A stretch of DNA of 64,000 bases from an uncultured Aquimonas sp. GTDB taxonomy: Bacteria; Pseudomonadota; Gammaproteobacteria; Xanthomonadales; Xanthomonadaceae. The position numbers were made by a program, and so were the translations under genes. Each line of letters begins with the position of its first letter. Within the stretch, counting starts at the first letter, position 1. Below, one piece after another: positions 9,981-20,058 of the stretch. The DNA lies in contig NZ_CALART010000011.1 of the NCBI RefSeq assembly GCF_937888285.1, forward strand, positions 352,476 to 416,475. Reading direction: 5' to 3'. The notes beneath the pieces were generated by a model, which was not told where the DNA came from, did not search any database, and saw nothing but the letters and a program-made list of their open reading frames with translations.

Positions 9981-11367
9981 CGGCGGCGTCCTCCGAGATG
10001 CGCGGCCCCAGCCGCAGGCGCGCCAGCGTACCCCGCGGCGCGCGGTCCTCCAGCACGATCCCGCCCGCGTAGCGCTGGCGCGCCAGCCGTTCGGACAGAT
10101 ACAGCCCCATGCCCGCACCTGCCGCCTTGCTGGTCACATGCGGCTGGAACAGCCGCGCCCGCAGGCTCGGATCTACGCCCATGCCTTCGTCCTCGACTTC
10201 CAGCACCACGCCGTCCGCCTCGGCCCGTGCGCGCACGCAGACCCGACCGCCGTCCGGCGAGGCCTCGATCGCGTTCATCACCAGGGTGTGCAGCAGGATC
10301 CGCAGCTCGGCCGCCACCGCCAACAGCCGCGCGGGCTCGACCTCGCGCTGCAGGCGAATACGACCCGCGGCGCGCTGGCTGGCCTCCAGCAGGACGTCAT
10401 CGATGAGTGCAGCGAGCTCGACCTCGGTGGCCTCGGCACCGGCTGCTGCCGACAGCGCCAGGAAGGCGCGCAGGGCCTGGTCGATGCGCTGCAGCTGGGC
10501 GCGGCTGGCGCTGGCCAGGGCGGACGCATCGCCGCGCCCGGCGGCCAGGGCATCCAGCCCGAGGCCTAGCGCATGCAGCGGATTGCGCAGCGAATGGGCG
10601 AGCCCGCGCCCGATCTCGCCCAGCTCGGCCAGGGCGCGCTCCTCGCGCTGACGCGCGGCGTGCGCCTGCAGCCGCGCGAGATCGGCGGACATGCGGTTGA
10701 ACGCATCGAGACTGGCGCGGACCTCGGGCGGCCCCTGCAGGCGCACCTGTTCGCCCAGCCGACCTTCACCCACGCGCGCGGCCGTCCGCGCCAGCGCCGC
10801 CAGCGGGGCGCCCAGATAGCGGGCCAGCAGGCCGGCACCGATCGCCCCCAGCAGCAGCAGGCCCGCCAGCCCCCAGGCCATGCGCTCGCTGAACTCGCCC
10901 AGCGCGCGCGCCAGCGGCGAAGTGGGCACCACGATCCGACGCTGCTCACCGAAGCCTTCGACGCTGAAGCTCAGCTCCTCGTCGTCGTCGAGCCGGCGAA
11001 CGATGCGCAGCGGCGCGCCGTCCTGCAGCAGCCGCGCCACCGGCGCAGGCAGGCTCTCGGCGCGCAGGGCGTCGACCTCCTCGGGGCGCAGGCGGCGCCC
11101 GTTCAGATGCACCTGCAGCTCGCGCATTCCGATGCCCGGAACGGCTGCTTCCGAAGAGGCCTGTGCATCGGCGGCTGCGATCGGCAGCGTGCTGCCGTCC
11201 GGGGCGGTGCGCAGCACGGTCACCACGGCGCGGCCGACCTCGGTCGCCGATTCACCCAGGGCCTCGCGCAGGCTGCCGGTCAGGCCACGCAGGCCCAGCC
11301 AGGCCAGCACGGCCAGCAGACAGAACAGACCCAATACGCCGGCCATCAGACGCCACTGCAGCGACAT
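9970..11367 (-). CDS. Membrane sensor histidine kinase, NtrB/ZraS-like
   Basis: 465 residues from the ATG at 11367 (GAGGA 8 nt upstream); a second ATG at 11382 would add five residues. Transmembrane helices at about 6-27 and 164-184 enclose a periplasmic sensor domain of about 135 residues with no recognised fold. Then come a HAMP segment (about 185-237), a HisKA helix with the phospho-acceptor H258 in GLAHSLRNPLHAL, and an HATPase domain with N box (MNAIEAS), DEGMGVD and GAGMGLYL. It phosphorylates the regulator encoded immediately downstream, with an 11-nt overlap. The input signal is unknown. Confidence 0.9.
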
Positions 11368-11739
11368 CGCGGAAGTCCTCATTTGCGGATTGCCTACGCC
11401 TTGGGAGCAGGAGGCGTGCCAAGCATGCGGCATGGGCGTCACGCGCCGCGCCCTTCGCGCTTGCAGGCGAGGTCTGCAAGCGCCCCGGGCCTCGATGCTC
11501 GGTCCGCCCGTCATCCATCCGGCATCCACGTGTAACGTAACGATCATTGACATTGCACTGCGATCCCGGCCACCTTCGCGGCCTGCCGGGCTGTTTCTGG
11601 GCCGGCGGCGGGAAGGCTGCGGGGGGCAGCCGTCAGGGAGGACTGCAGTGCGCCGGGCCCGGTGTCGGAGCCACAGGCGTTCAATCGGGGGCGCCCTGGG
11701 TGGCGTCGCCCTGTCCACTTTCGGGGAGTATCCAAATCC
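11368..11739. other. Divergent intergenic region, kinase/amidase
   Basis: 372 bp between the divergently transcribed kinase and amidase genes. It must hold promoters for both directions. I see no open frame with coding character, no RNA gene and no clear sigma-54 or sigma-70 box that I would defend. Confidence 0.5.
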
Positions 11740-13392
11740 ATGTTCCAGACCTTCATGCGCCGCCGCGCGGCCTTGCGACCGCTCGGCTTCGGCCTGATCA
11801 GCCTCGGCTTCTGCCTGCCCACCCTGCTCACCGCGCAGGCGCTGCCCGCCGAGACCGCAGATGACAGCCTCAAGCAGTGGCAGATGCCCTGGCTGGTCGA
11901 AGAATCCTTGCGCAGCGGTCGCGCCGCGGAAACGCCTTACTACGTCGACGGCGAGGAAATCTCGGCGCTGGCCGAGGGCCTTGATGCCTTCTTCGCCGAT
12001 GGCGGCCGCGTCGAGGCGCTCGACGGCGCCCCGCTGCACGGCGTCGGCCTGAAGCTCGACGGCAAGCGGGTCGACGGCCTCGGCTGGGTGTCCTACGGCG
12101 CGGATGGCGAGGCGCTGGATGCCGGCAGTGTCGAGATCACCTGGTCGGAAGGCGCCGCGCACGTCGGCCGCATCCTGCTGCCGCGCCCGGCGCAGCGCGT
12201 CGAACTGCAGCGCGGCAAGACGCAGATCGACTTCCTGCAGGCAGAACCGCTGACCGAGGCCCTGCCCAAGCGCGGCCGGCTCGCCCGCGATCTGCCGTTC
12301 GAGGCGGCGGCTGCCAAGGCGCCGCTGGCGCCGGGCGTGATCTCGCGCGCGCAGTGGGGCGCCCGCGCCACCGGCGCCTGCGGCAGCACCCACAGCCCGC
12401 GCTTCCTCACGGTCCACCACACGGCCACGCCGAACAACGACACCATCACGCCGGCCGCGCGCATGCGCCAGATGCAGGCCTACCACATCGACAACAACGG
12501 CTGGTGCGACTTCGGCTACCACTACACGGTGGGCATCGACGGCAAGGTCTACGAGGGCCGCGACCCTGACCGCACCGGCGCGCATGTCGGCAACCACAAC
12601 ACCAACAATGTGGGCATCAGCGTGGTGGGTACCTTCGTGAACTTCTCGCCGCGCGAGTCGCAGCTGAACGCGCTGACCGACATCAGCCGCTGGGTGGTCA
12701 ACCGCTACGGAATCCCCAAGAGCCGCAGCAACATTCTCGGCCACAAGGAGTGGTCCGGCCACACCAGCAACAGCTGCCCGGGCCTGCTCCTGCCCTGGCT
12801 GCCGACCCTGGTGCAGCGCCTCAGCAGCACGACGCCGCCCCCTCCGCCGCCGCCTGCCGCCAGCGTGCTCGACAGCTTCGAAGCCTCGGTGGGCCGCTTC
12901 AACAGCGCGCCGACGCTGTCCGGCAGCACGGTCGGCATCTCCACCGTGTCGACCGCGCAACGCTCGAACATCCAGGCCCGCAACGGCAGCTGGAGCCTGC
13001 AGGTGTTCCTGCGCGACAACGTCAGCAGCAGCGCCGACTGGTTCGTGCGCCTGCTGTCCGGCGGCGGCACGCCCGCCAACAACGCGCGCCTGCAGAAGGC
13101 CGGCGGCCGCCTCGGCGCCTGGTTCTACACCGGCGCCAGCGGGGTCAGCGTGCAGTACCTGGTCGACGACAGCGACGGCACCGAGCTGTCGGTGGCGCGG
13201 ACCCTGCCGGCCAACACCTGGACCTTCCACGAAGTCCGGCTCGACGACGCCGCGCAGTGGTCGGCCTGGGTCGGCGGCAACGGCACCATCACCGCCACCA
13301 GCGTCACCCTCGACAGCGTGGTGATCACCCGCGCGCAGACCAGCTATGACGTCTACGTCTATGTCGACGACGTGAGCTTCCGCGTGCAGTGA
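11740..13392 (+). CDS. Secreted N-acetylmuramoyl-L-alanine amidase (PGRP-like)
   Basis: 550 residues from the ATG at 11740, with a signal peptide ending near TAQA. The Amidase_2/PGRP domain spans roughly residues 200-360: SRAQWGARA, zinc-ligand region LTVHHTAT, YHYTVGIDGKVYEGRD, GAHVGNHNTNNVGIS, and GHKEW with the late SCPG Cys. It cleaves the amide between MurNAc and L-Ala of peptidoglycan. The 200-residue N-terminal region is a possible propeptide. A run of seven prolines (12835-12855) links to a 170-residue beta-sandwich-like C-terminal domain (ending YDVYVYVDDVSFRVQ), possibly substrate-binding. Long compared with plain amidases; it fits the lytic-enzyme repertoire of Lysobacter-type bacteria. 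Confidence 0.85.
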   Translation: MFQTFMRRRAALRPLGFGLISLGFCLPTLLTAQALPAETADDSLKQWQMPWLVEESLRSGRAAETPYYVDGEEISALAEGLDAFFADGGRVEALDGAPLHGVGLKLDGKRVDGLGWVSYGADGEALDAGSVEITWSEGAAHVGRILLPRPAQRVELQRGKTQIDFLQAEPLTEALPKRGRLARDLPFEAAAAKAPLAPGVISRAQWGARATGACGSTHSPRFLTVHHTATPNNDTITPAARMRQMQAYHIDNNGWCDFGYHYTVGIDGKVYEGRDPDRTGAHVGNHNTNNVGISVVGTFVNFSPRESQLNALTDISRWVVNRYGIPKSRSNILGHKEWSGHTSNSCPGLLLPWLPTLVQRLSSTTPPPPPPPAASVLDSFEASVGRFNSAPTLSGSTVGISTVSTAQRSNIQARNGSWSLQVFLRDNVSSSADWFVRLLSGGGTPANNARLQKAGGRLGAWFYTGASGVSVQYLVDDSDGTELSVARTLPANTWTFHEVRLDDAAQWSAWVGGNGTITATSVTLDSVVITRAQTSYDVYVYVDDVSFRVQ

Positions 13393-13400
13393 TCGGCTTC

Positions 13401-13433
13401 GGTGCGGACGCCCCCGGCAGGGGCGTCCGCACC
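13401..13433. terminator. Hairpin between convergent genes
   Basis: A perfect 14-bp stem (GGTGCGGACGCCCC and its complement) with a 5-nt loop starts 9 bp after the amidase stop and faces the convergent MgtC-type gene. No T tract follows in either direction, so it is a probable but not canonical terminator. Confidence 0.6.
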
Positions 13434-13483
13434 CCCCGGTCAGCTGCAGGTCACAGCGCCCGCGCGCTTCGCTAGAGACTCCG

Positions 13484-14722
13484 CTAAAGCAGCACCGCCA
13501 CACTCGACGCCGCCCAGGCCAGCGCCAGCACGCCGCCCACACGCAGCCCGTAGGCGCGCCCACCGGCGGTGAAGGCGACCGCAGCGCGCGCCAGCACGCT
13601 CGACAGCAGCACCGCCTGCAGCGCCCACTCGGCCATCGTGTCGTTGAGCGCACCACTGCCGCCCAGCTGGGCGATCGACGCCATCGCCGCATGCAGCTCG
13701 ATCAGGGCGGCGATCGCCGAGGTCAGCAGCGCGCCGGCGCTGCCGAAGCGCTCCTGCAAAAAGGCCGACAGCAGCAGCACGCCGGCGATCAGCGCGGCGA
13801 ACACCAGTGCGTGCGAGAGCCTGAACATGCGCGAGGCCGCCGTCGGCATCGCCGCTTCCGGATCGACACCATCGCCGCGCAGGCCGAGCAGGACCGCCAG
13901 CGCCAGCACCGCGCCGAAGGCGAGCAGCTGCGGCAGCACCAGACTCAGGTAAGTGGTCGAGACCGTGCCGAGCACCGGGATCGCCAGCAGCAGGGAGGCC
14001 AGCGCCGCAGCCTCGGCGGCGGCCACGCAGGAGCGACGCAGGGCCGGCTGCTCGCGCAGCCGCTGGCCGAAACCGGCGATCGCGGCGGTGCTGCTGACGA
14101 AGCCGGCGAAGAAGCCTGCCAAAGGCAGACCGAAGCGACTGCCCACCACCCGCAGCGCGATATGGCCGGCAGCGCTGATCGCCATCACCAGCACGACCAG
14201 CTGCCACAGCTTGGCGGGATTGAGCACGCCATACGGACCCACCGCCGCGTTCGGCAGCAGCGGCAGCACCAGCACGATCGCGGCCAGCAGCAGCAGCCCG
14301 TCGCGCACCTCGGCCTCGCTGATCAGCTCACGGCTGAAGCGATGCAGAGCGGCCCGCGACTGCAGCAGCAGGGCCACCAGCACGGCCAGCGCCGCGGCCA
14401 GGCCCGGCTCGGGCTGGGCCAGCCCGCCGAGCAGGGTGGTCAGCACCAGCGCGACTTCACCGGTGAGGCCAGGTGAACTCGACGGATTCAGACGGTAGCT
14501 GCCGAAGGCGAGCAGGGCGACCGCGGCCAGCGCGATCGCGAACACCGGCAGGCCCAGCTGCCAGCCGACCGCTCCGACCAGCGCGGCCAGGGTGTGGGTG
14601 CGCATGCCGGCGGCGATCTTCTGCTGGCTGTCGCGCTGGCGCTCGCGGACGATGCCGATCAGCAGGCCCAGGCCCAGCGCGCTGACGTAGGCCGAGTAGT
14701 CGTCGGGAATCGCGCTGAGCAT
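13484..14722 (-). CDS. MgtC/SapB family membrane protein with DUF4010
   Basis: 412 residues, almost wholly hydrophobic, with about 11-12 predicted membrane segments. The N-terminal part (ALGLGLLIGIVRERQ, GMRTHTLAALVGAVGWQLG) is the MgtC/SapB signature. The C-terminal half (GFFAGFVSSTAAIAGFGQRLRE, then SASRMFRLSHALVFAALIAG-like stretch) matches DUF4010. MgtC-type proteins are linked to Mg2+ or other ion homeostasis; transport by this two-domain form is unproven. The ATG at 14722 faces the glyoxalase-fold gene divergently with a spacer of about 157 bp. Confidence 0.8.
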   Translation of the reverse strand: MLSAIPDDYSAYVSALGLGLLIGIVRERQRDSQQKIAAGMRTHTLAALVGAVGWQLGLPVFAIALAAVALLAFGSYRLNPSSSPGLTGEVALVLTTLLGGLAQPEPGLAAALAVLVALLLQSRAALHRFSRELISEAEVRDGLLLLAAIVLVLPLLPNAAVGPYGVLNPAKLWQLVVLVMAISAAGHIALRVVGSRFGLPLAGFFAGFVSSTAAIAGFGQRLREQPALRRSCVAAAEAAALASLLLAIPVLGTVSTTYLSLVLPQLLAFGAVLALAVLLGLRGDGVDPEAAMPTAASRMFRLSHALVFAALIAGVLLLSAFLQERFGSAGALLTSAIAALIELHAAMASIAQLGGSGALNDTMAEWALQAVLLSSVLARAAVAFTAGGRAYGLRVGGVLALAWAASSVAVLL

Positions 14723-14879
14723 GGACGGACTGGACCGGGGCAGGCGTCGGGGCGTTCACTGTAGCCGCGCACACCCAGGCCCGCGAGTCGTGCCGCGCTG
14801 TCGATCCGAGGCGGCCCCGCACGACCAGGGAGCACCGGACCCTGCGCAACCCGGCCACCTCGAACGAAAGGAGACCCGC

Positions 14880-15296
14880 ATGCTGATCCAGCCCTATCTG
14901 TTCTTCGACGGCCGCGCCGAACGCGCCGCCGGGTTCTACCGCGACGCGCTCGGCGCCGAGCTTGAAATGCTGATGCGCTTCCGCGATGCGCCCGACCCCC
15001 CGCCCGAGGGCATGCTGCCCGCCGACTGGGGCGACAAGGTCATGCACGCCAGCCTGAGAATCGGCGCGCTGCGGCTGATGCTGTCCGACGGCTGCAGCAC
15101 TGAGGCCAGCGTGCCCAGCGGCTTCGCGCTGTCGCTCGATGTCGCCACGTCGGAAGACGTGGATCGCACCCTGGCGGCGCTGGCCGCCGATGGCGGCGCC
15201 ATCACGATGCCTGCCGGCGAGACCTTCTGGTCGAAGCGCTTCGGCATGGCGCGCGACCCCTTCGGCGTGCAGTGGATGGTGGGGATACAGGACTGA
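14880..15296 (+). CDS. Glyoxalase-fold (PhnB-like) protein
   Basis: 138 residues, start chosen at the ATG at 14880 preceded by AAAGGAG. The pattern QPYLFFDGRAERAAGFYRDALGAEL at the N-terminus and DPFGVQWMVGIQD at the C-terminus is that of PhnB/3-demethylubiquinone-methyltransferase-like VOC domain proteins. Despite the PhnB name, members have varied or unknown roles; the active-site pattern does not define a substrate. It is a monocistronic gene between divergent and convergent neighbours. Confidence 0.8.
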   Translation: MLIQPYLFFDGRAERAAGFYRDALGAELEMLMRFRDAPDPPPEGMLPADWGDKVMHASLRIGALRLMLSDGCSTEASVPSGFALSLDVATSEDVDRTLAALAADGGAITMPAGETFWSKRFGMARDPFGVQWMVGIQD

Positions 15297-15426
15297 GAAG
15301 CCGGCGATGACAGGCCGGGCCTGGGTGGGCTGCTGAAACTTCCGCGATTCGCGGCGGATCATCGGCGCGCCGGCACTCGCGCGAATCCCCCAGGGGCAGT
15401 GCACGCGCACTGCCACGACCGCAGCA

Positions 15427-15460
15427 AAAGACGAAGGGCGCGTCTTTCGACGCGCCCTTC
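15427..15460 (-). terminator. Rho-independent terminator
   Basis: A perfect 12-bp stem (GAAGGGCGCGTC and complement, 15433-15460) with a TTTC loop, followed on the minus strand by CTTTT. It lies 23 bp beyond the stop of the 957-residue secreted protein gene. Confidence 0.8.
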
Positions 15461-15482
15461 GGCCAAGCCTGAGGCGTGAGGC

Positions 15483-18356
15483 TTACTGACAGCCGAACAC
15501 GCGGATGTCGTCGATCTCGAAGCCGTTCGGCAGTGCCGCAGCGGTGTTGTCATCGCCGGTGGCGCGGTAGCGCAGGCGGATGGTCTGCCCGGCAAAGCCG
15601 TTCAGATCCACAACCGATGTCCGCGCGCCGCCGACCGATCGGCACCACATCGGCACGCCGGCACCGACCGGGTTCGCTCCGCCCGCACTGGTGCCGTCAT
15701 AGGGGTCGGTCAGCAGCTGGCTGTTGATCGGCGCCCAGGTCGTGCCGTTGTCGGTGCTGATGTCCAGCAGACCGCCGTCCCAGCACTGGTTCGCACCCTC
15801 GGTCTCGAACACGTGGAAGGTGCGATAGGTCAACTGCAGCGGGCTCTGCGCGGCCGCGGGCAGGGTGATCGGCGGCGAGATCAGCGGCTGGTCGTTGGAG
15901 GCATTGCTCGAGTTGTCGGCGCGCCAGACCGTGGAGCTCATGCCGGTGCCGGTCGCCGCGCGGCGCGACCAGGTGTTGGTGCCGACGCCGACGGGCGTCG
16001 ACCACACGATCGCTGCCGTCTCGTTGTCGTCGAAGAAGACCTGGTTGGCCGTGGTGCCGGCCGGGCAGGTGCCCGGGGTGCCCGTGCTGAACTGGAAGGT
16101 GGCGGACAGCGCGCCATCGCCGCAGTGGTTGATGGGGCGCACCCGCCAGAAGTACGCGGTGTTGGCGGACAGCACCCCGGTGACCGCACTGTTGGTTTCC
16201 ACCACCTGGTCGAACACGATGGCGGTGAAGCCGGAGTTGGTCGACACCTGCACGCGATAGCGCAATGCGCCGGGCACGGCCGCCCAGCTCAGCGTCGGCC
16301 GCACCACCTGACCGACGGCGTTGTTTGCCGGCGCGCTCAGCACGGGGGCCACGGGCGCTGCCGAGGACACGCCGAGGCTGATCGGCAGGCTGCGGGTCTT
16401 GCCATCGACGGTCGCATCGAGCGTTCCCGCGTAGTTGCCCGAGGCCAGTGCAGTGGCGCCGCCAAGGGTCACCGTTGCGGCTCCCGGCAGGGCCAGCGGA
16501 TTGGCGCTGAAGGCTGGCGTCACGCCCGGCAGGCCCACCAAGCTGAGCGCTGCGCTACCGGACTGGCCGGACACCACGCCCCCGCGCAACTGCACGACCG
16601 GGTTGCTGGCGGTTGCCGCACAGAACTCGAAGCGCGTGGCCGACTCCGGCACCAGGCGGAAATCGGGCTGGCCGCACTCGGGGAAGCGGAAGCTGCAGAT
16701 GCGGGTGGTCCAACCGGCGTTCGAGGTCGTTGCCAGGTACTCGGTGGTGAACCAGAACTTGCACTCGTCCTCGGGATCGGTGCTCATCGAGGCGTAGTCG
16801 CCCCAGCGCCCAGAGGTGCTGGTCTGCGAGCCGTTGGCGATGCCGGCCGTGCAGCTGGCCTCATCCAGCAGCATGCCGGCCGGCGTGGCGAAAGTGCGGC
16901 CGCTGTAGCGGACCTGCGGATTCAGCGTCGTGCTCGACACCGAGTAGCCCAAGCCGATGTAGCCGTTGCGGTCGATATTGATCGCGCCCATCCAGCGGTT
17001 GTGCTCGTCGGGGGCAAAGACGCCATCCTCGACCAGTCCCTTGCTGAGCAGCACAGGCGCCACCGGGGCCAGCGGCTCGAAGCCGTCGGCGAACACGTCC
17101 GGCGTTGCCGGGGCCGCGGGCGAGCGCATGTCGAAATGCGCCCAGCGGACGCCCAGCTTGGCGCCGCCGGCGTTCACCGTGTGGTTGACGACGATCGAGG
17201 TCTCGGTCGGTGCGCCTGCGGGGAAGGCCCGCGCACTGGCGCGATACATGAGGTTGAGGGCGAAGGTATCCAGGCCCTGGGTGGTGCCGGCCTGCGGCGA
17301 CGGTCCGATCGCGTTCGAGAACGGCGCGCTCGCGGCCACCCGGGTCGGCGTCGTGCTCAAGGTCGAGTTGGCCGGCGTGGCCCAGTCGGCGCAAAGATCC
17401 CAGAACAGGTACTCGGACGTGCTGCTGTCGAAATGCACGAAAGGCGCGCAGGCCCCGGGCGCTGCGCGCGTAGTGCCTTCGAGGTGGGCGGGCAGCGCGC
17501 CGTAGGCATCGATGCCGGGGAAGCGCAGCATCGAGACCTGGGCCGCTGGCGCGCCGGCCAGCATGCGGTTGCGGTCGACCGCCACAAATGCCGCGCCGCG
17601 GAAGGTGTTGCCCTGGAACTCGTGGACCACGAAGTAATAGCCGTCTCGACGGGCCGAGCGATCCAGCCAGATGCCGATGTGCGGATAGTCATTGAACTGT
17701 GGAAACACGAACTCGTAGCGGTTGTAGGGGCCCATCGGGTCCGAAGTCTGCGAGATCGCGAAACACTGCCGCGGCACGGCCGAGCCGGTGAACTGGCTGA
17801 ACACCCAGCGCTGCGCCACGTCGTCGAACAGCACGATCGGATCGCCGGCGTCCTGGCTCTCGCAGGCGCCGCCGAAGCCTGACCAGAACACATTGCCTTC
17901 CATCGGCGCGCCGATCGGCGCACCGGTGAGCTTGTTGAACACGTTCCACTGCGTGTTCACCCACTGGATCACATGGGTGTCGCTGACGTCCGCATTGGTG
18001 TCGGGCGGCAGCGAACCGTTCAAGCTGAGACCATTGAAGGACTGCAGCGGCGCAGGCACGGGTGCGTTGCCCAGCGGCGCCGACTGGACTCCGGAGAGCT
18101 CGGCCAACCACTGCGGCTGGCGGCTGTCCAGAGGCGAGGGCTTCAGCAGGATATTGGGGATTTCCGTCGTGGGCCCGACCGCGCGCGTCGGCGTTGCGCG
18201 CAGCAGCTCGGAGAGTGGTGGGGAGACGTCGGAGCGCACGGCCTGCGCAGTCTCCACGCGCGCTTCCTCGCTGGCTTCGGTGGCCGCATGCGCCCATATG
18301 GGCAGCAGCGACAGCAGCCCGCTCGCAAGCAGGCTCAGGTGCAATCTCGACGACAT
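15483..18356 (-). CDS. Large secreted multidomain protein, function unknown
   Basis: 957 residues from the ATG at 18356; the upstream open frame (to 18536) lacks coding character and the chosen start gives a good signal peptide ending WAHA. Residues about 90-430 form a conserved-looking region (FNGLSLNGSLPPDTNADVSD, HVIQWVNTQWNVFNK, FNDYPHIGIWLDR). At about 425 the DVFADGFEP signature appears in mid-chain. A fibronectin-III-like domain (VLSAPANNAVGQ to FQFSTGTPGTC) and a C-terminal domain resembling the VEG/MAM-like part of immune-inhibitor-A peptidases (ADNSSNASNDQPLISP, GFEIDDIRVFGCQ) follow. No protease motif seen. Probably an extracellular binding or surface protein. Confidence 0.75.
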   Translation of the reverse strand: MSSRLHLSLLASGLLSLLPIWAHAATEASEEARVETAQAVRSDVSPPLSELLRATPTRAVGPTTEIPNILLKPSPLDSRQPQWLAELSGVQSAPLGNAPVPAPLQSFNGLSLNGSLPPDTNADVSDTHVIQWVNTQWNVFNKLTGAPIGAPMEGNVFWSGFGGACESQDAGDPIVLFDDVAQRWVFSQFTGSAVPRQCFAISQTSDPMGPYNRYEFVFPQFNDYPHIGIWLDRSARRDGYYFVVHEFQGNTFRGAAFVAVDRNRMLAGAPAAQVSMLRFPGIDAYGALPAHLEGTTRAAPGACAPFVHFDSSTSEYLFWDLCADWATPANSTLSTTPTRVAASAPFSNAIGPSPQAGTTQGLDTFALNLMYRASARAFPAGAPTETSIVVNHTVNAGGAKLGVRWAHFDMRSPAAPATPDVFADGFEPLAPVAPVLLSKGLVEDGVFAPDEHNRWMGAINIDRNGYIGLGYSVSSTTLNPQVRYSGRTFATPAGMLLDEASCTAGIANGSQTSTSGRWGDYASMSTDPEDECKFWFTTEYLATTSNAGWTTRICSFRFPECGQPDFRLVPESATRFEFCAATASNPVVQLRGGVVSGQSGSAALSLVGLPGVTPAFSANPLALPGAATVTLGGATALASGNYAGTLDATVDGKTRSLPISLGVSSAAPVAPVLSAPANNAVGQVVRPTLSWAAVPGALRYRVQVSTNSGFTAIVFDQVVETNSAVTGVLSANTAYFWRVRPINHCGDGALSATFQFSTGTPGTCPAGTTANQVFFDDNETAAIVWSTPVGVGTNTWSRRAATGTGMSSTVWRADNSSNASNDQPLISPPITLPAAAQSPLQLTYRTFHVFETEGANQCWDGGLLDISTDNGTTWAPINSQLLTDPYDGTSAGGANPVGAGVPMWCRSVGGARTSVVDLNGFAGQTIRLRYRATGDDNTAAALPNGFEIDDIRVFGCQ

Positions 18357-18615
18357 CGTGTTCCCCCGGGAAGTTGTGTTGGGCGGCTGCGGCATCCCCA
18401 CGCAGCCGCCGCGAGTGTACGCCTGTGGCTCCGGCGCGCATGTGCCGCCCGCAGCGGCAGCGCGAGGCTCTGGTACGCAGCTCCCCGGCGATTCACCGGC
18501 CCCAAGGCAGCAGACGCCCCCACAGCCCGCCTTCACGTTCCCGGCAGAGAGCGGCCTGCAGCGCCGACTGCACCATGCGGGATTCCGATCGACAGCAAGA
18601 TCGACTCGCTGCCGG

Positions 18616-19626
18616 TCAGCCTTCGCTGGACTGCGACAGCAGCAGACGCCTGCGGTGATCCAGCAGGAACTCGCGCGTGCCAGCGGCCAGCGCTTCGTCG
18701 GCTAGCGCCTGGTCGATCAGCGGCAGCTCGCGTTCCGGCGCCTGCCGCCGAATGGCGTGAAGCGCGAGCTCGGACAAAGCGCCATTGCCCGAGGCCACCC
18801 AGCGCGCCAGCTGCGCCAGCGGCACCGACGCAGCGTCGCGCTGCAGCAGCCCGAAGGCCGACCAGACCAGACCTTCATTGGGCTGACCCGGCAACGCCGA
18901 CACCGGCTCATGCCGGATCACGCGTGCGGCAACACGCGCCCAGTCGCTGCCGTAGTGCGCGGGGTAGATCAGCGCTGCCTCCAGGATCATCGAACGCGCC
19001 TCGTAGGCGCGATCGCCACGCAGCACGAAGGCGCGCAGCCGGCGCCGCTCGGCCCCGCCGAGCTGCTCGCGCAGCGCCGAGCGCGCAAACAGTTCGGCTG
19101 CGAACAGCGACTGCATCTGCGGGTCGGCCGAACGCAGGCCAGCCATCGCGCGTCGCAGATGCTCGCGTCCCTCAAGGCGCTCGGGCGTCGGCGGCTGCAG
19201 CAGCAGTTCGCGCGTCTCGGGGCGCGCCTCGAACAGCGCCGGATTGGCGCCCGCGCTCATCAACAGCTGGGGACCTTCGGCACGCATCACCCGCAGCTTC
19301 TTGGTCGAAGGCGATCGCTGGGTTTCCTGCCAGGCCAGCACGTAGCGCTTGCCGGGCTGCACCAGCGGCAGCGCGTTGTCATCGACTTGTACCGTGACCT
19401 CGTCGCGCGCCTCGCCGCCGTGGACGACATCAACGTCGATGAAGCGCAGCCGGTGCGGCGCAGGCTGATCGACGTACGTGGCTTCCGCAAGGATCACGTC
19501 GCGATCCCACATCGCGTCGATGGGCGGTGGCATGACGGGGGCTGCGAACGCGAGTGCAACTCCCAACAGCAAGAGCGCGGCCACGCAAAGCACGCGGCGT
19601 CGAAGATGCAAGTAGGCGAGGTTCAT
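18616..19626 (-). CDS. Exported or membrane-anchored protein of unknown function
   Basis: 336 residues from the ATG at 19626. Positively charged start, then a hydrophobic stretch (VLCVAALLLLGVALAFAAP) that is a signal peptide or anchor. A small beta-rich section (AEATYVDQPAPHRLRFIDVDVV, KRYVLAWQE) is followed by a mostly helical C-terminal half with Arg/Leu-rich repeats (LFAAELFARSALREQL, LARWVASGNGALSELALHAIRR) suggestive of HEAT-like helices. I do not recognise a family. It is transcribed away from the sigma factor gene. Confidence 0.6.
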   Translation of the reverse strand: MNLAYLHLRRRVLCVAALLLLGVALAFAAPVMPPPIDAMWDRDVILAEATYVDQPAPHRLRFIDVDVVHGGEARDEVTVQVDDNALPLVQPGKRYVLAWQETQRSPSTKKLRVMRAEGPQLLMSAGANPALFEARPETRELLLQPPTPERLEGREHLRRAMAGLRSADPQMQSLFAAELFARSALREQLGGAERRRLRAFVLRGDRAYEARSMILEAALIYPAHYGSDWARVAARVIRHEPVSALPGQPNEGLVWSAFGLLQRDAASVPLAQLARWVASGNGALSELALHAIRRQAPERELPLIDQALADEALAAGTREFLLDHRRRLLLSQSSEG

Positions 19627-20058
19627 CGGTCGAGAATGCCAGAGCGCTGGGCGGATGACCAAAGCGCCATCGAGGTGTTCGAATCAAGCCAGCGGCAGCC
19701 CCCTGACGCGCGATGGCCGGCGCGAACTGCAGCCACGCCATGGCTCTGGACGGCTGGAATGAACGCAATCGGTCAGAAACTTGCAGCCCGCACCGGCGCT
19801 GCTAGCATGGCGCGCCCTCGGCGCTGCTGGATGCCAAAGCGTGAAGGCCGCTGAACCTCGCGCCCTCTGCTGCGGACACCCTGCCACTCTTCGCAGGCGT
19901 GAGCCTCGGAGCCCGCGGCGCAGGCACAGATCGACTGGTGTCCGCGGGTTGAGCTTGGACGCGCGCGGGGACGGGACGGGCGAAACGGGCAGACGCTCGC
20001 CGGCCTGGACAGAGCTGATGAGGGGATGGAAAGAAGCAGGCGCGGCGCCGAGGAATGC
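19627..20058. other. Divergent intergenic region before the sigma factor
   Basis: 432 bp between a minus-strand exported-protein gene and the plus-strand sigma-factor gene. No convincing open frame, RNA gene or ECF-type -35/-10 pair was recognised; GAGGA six bases before 20059 is the ribosome site of the sigma factor. Confidence 0.5.

Noticed and set aside
11368..13692. A very long minus-strand frame (9970-13692) extending the kinase across the amidase gene
   Set aside because: It is the GC-rich antisense shadow of the amidase; the kinase has its own start and ribosome site at 11367.
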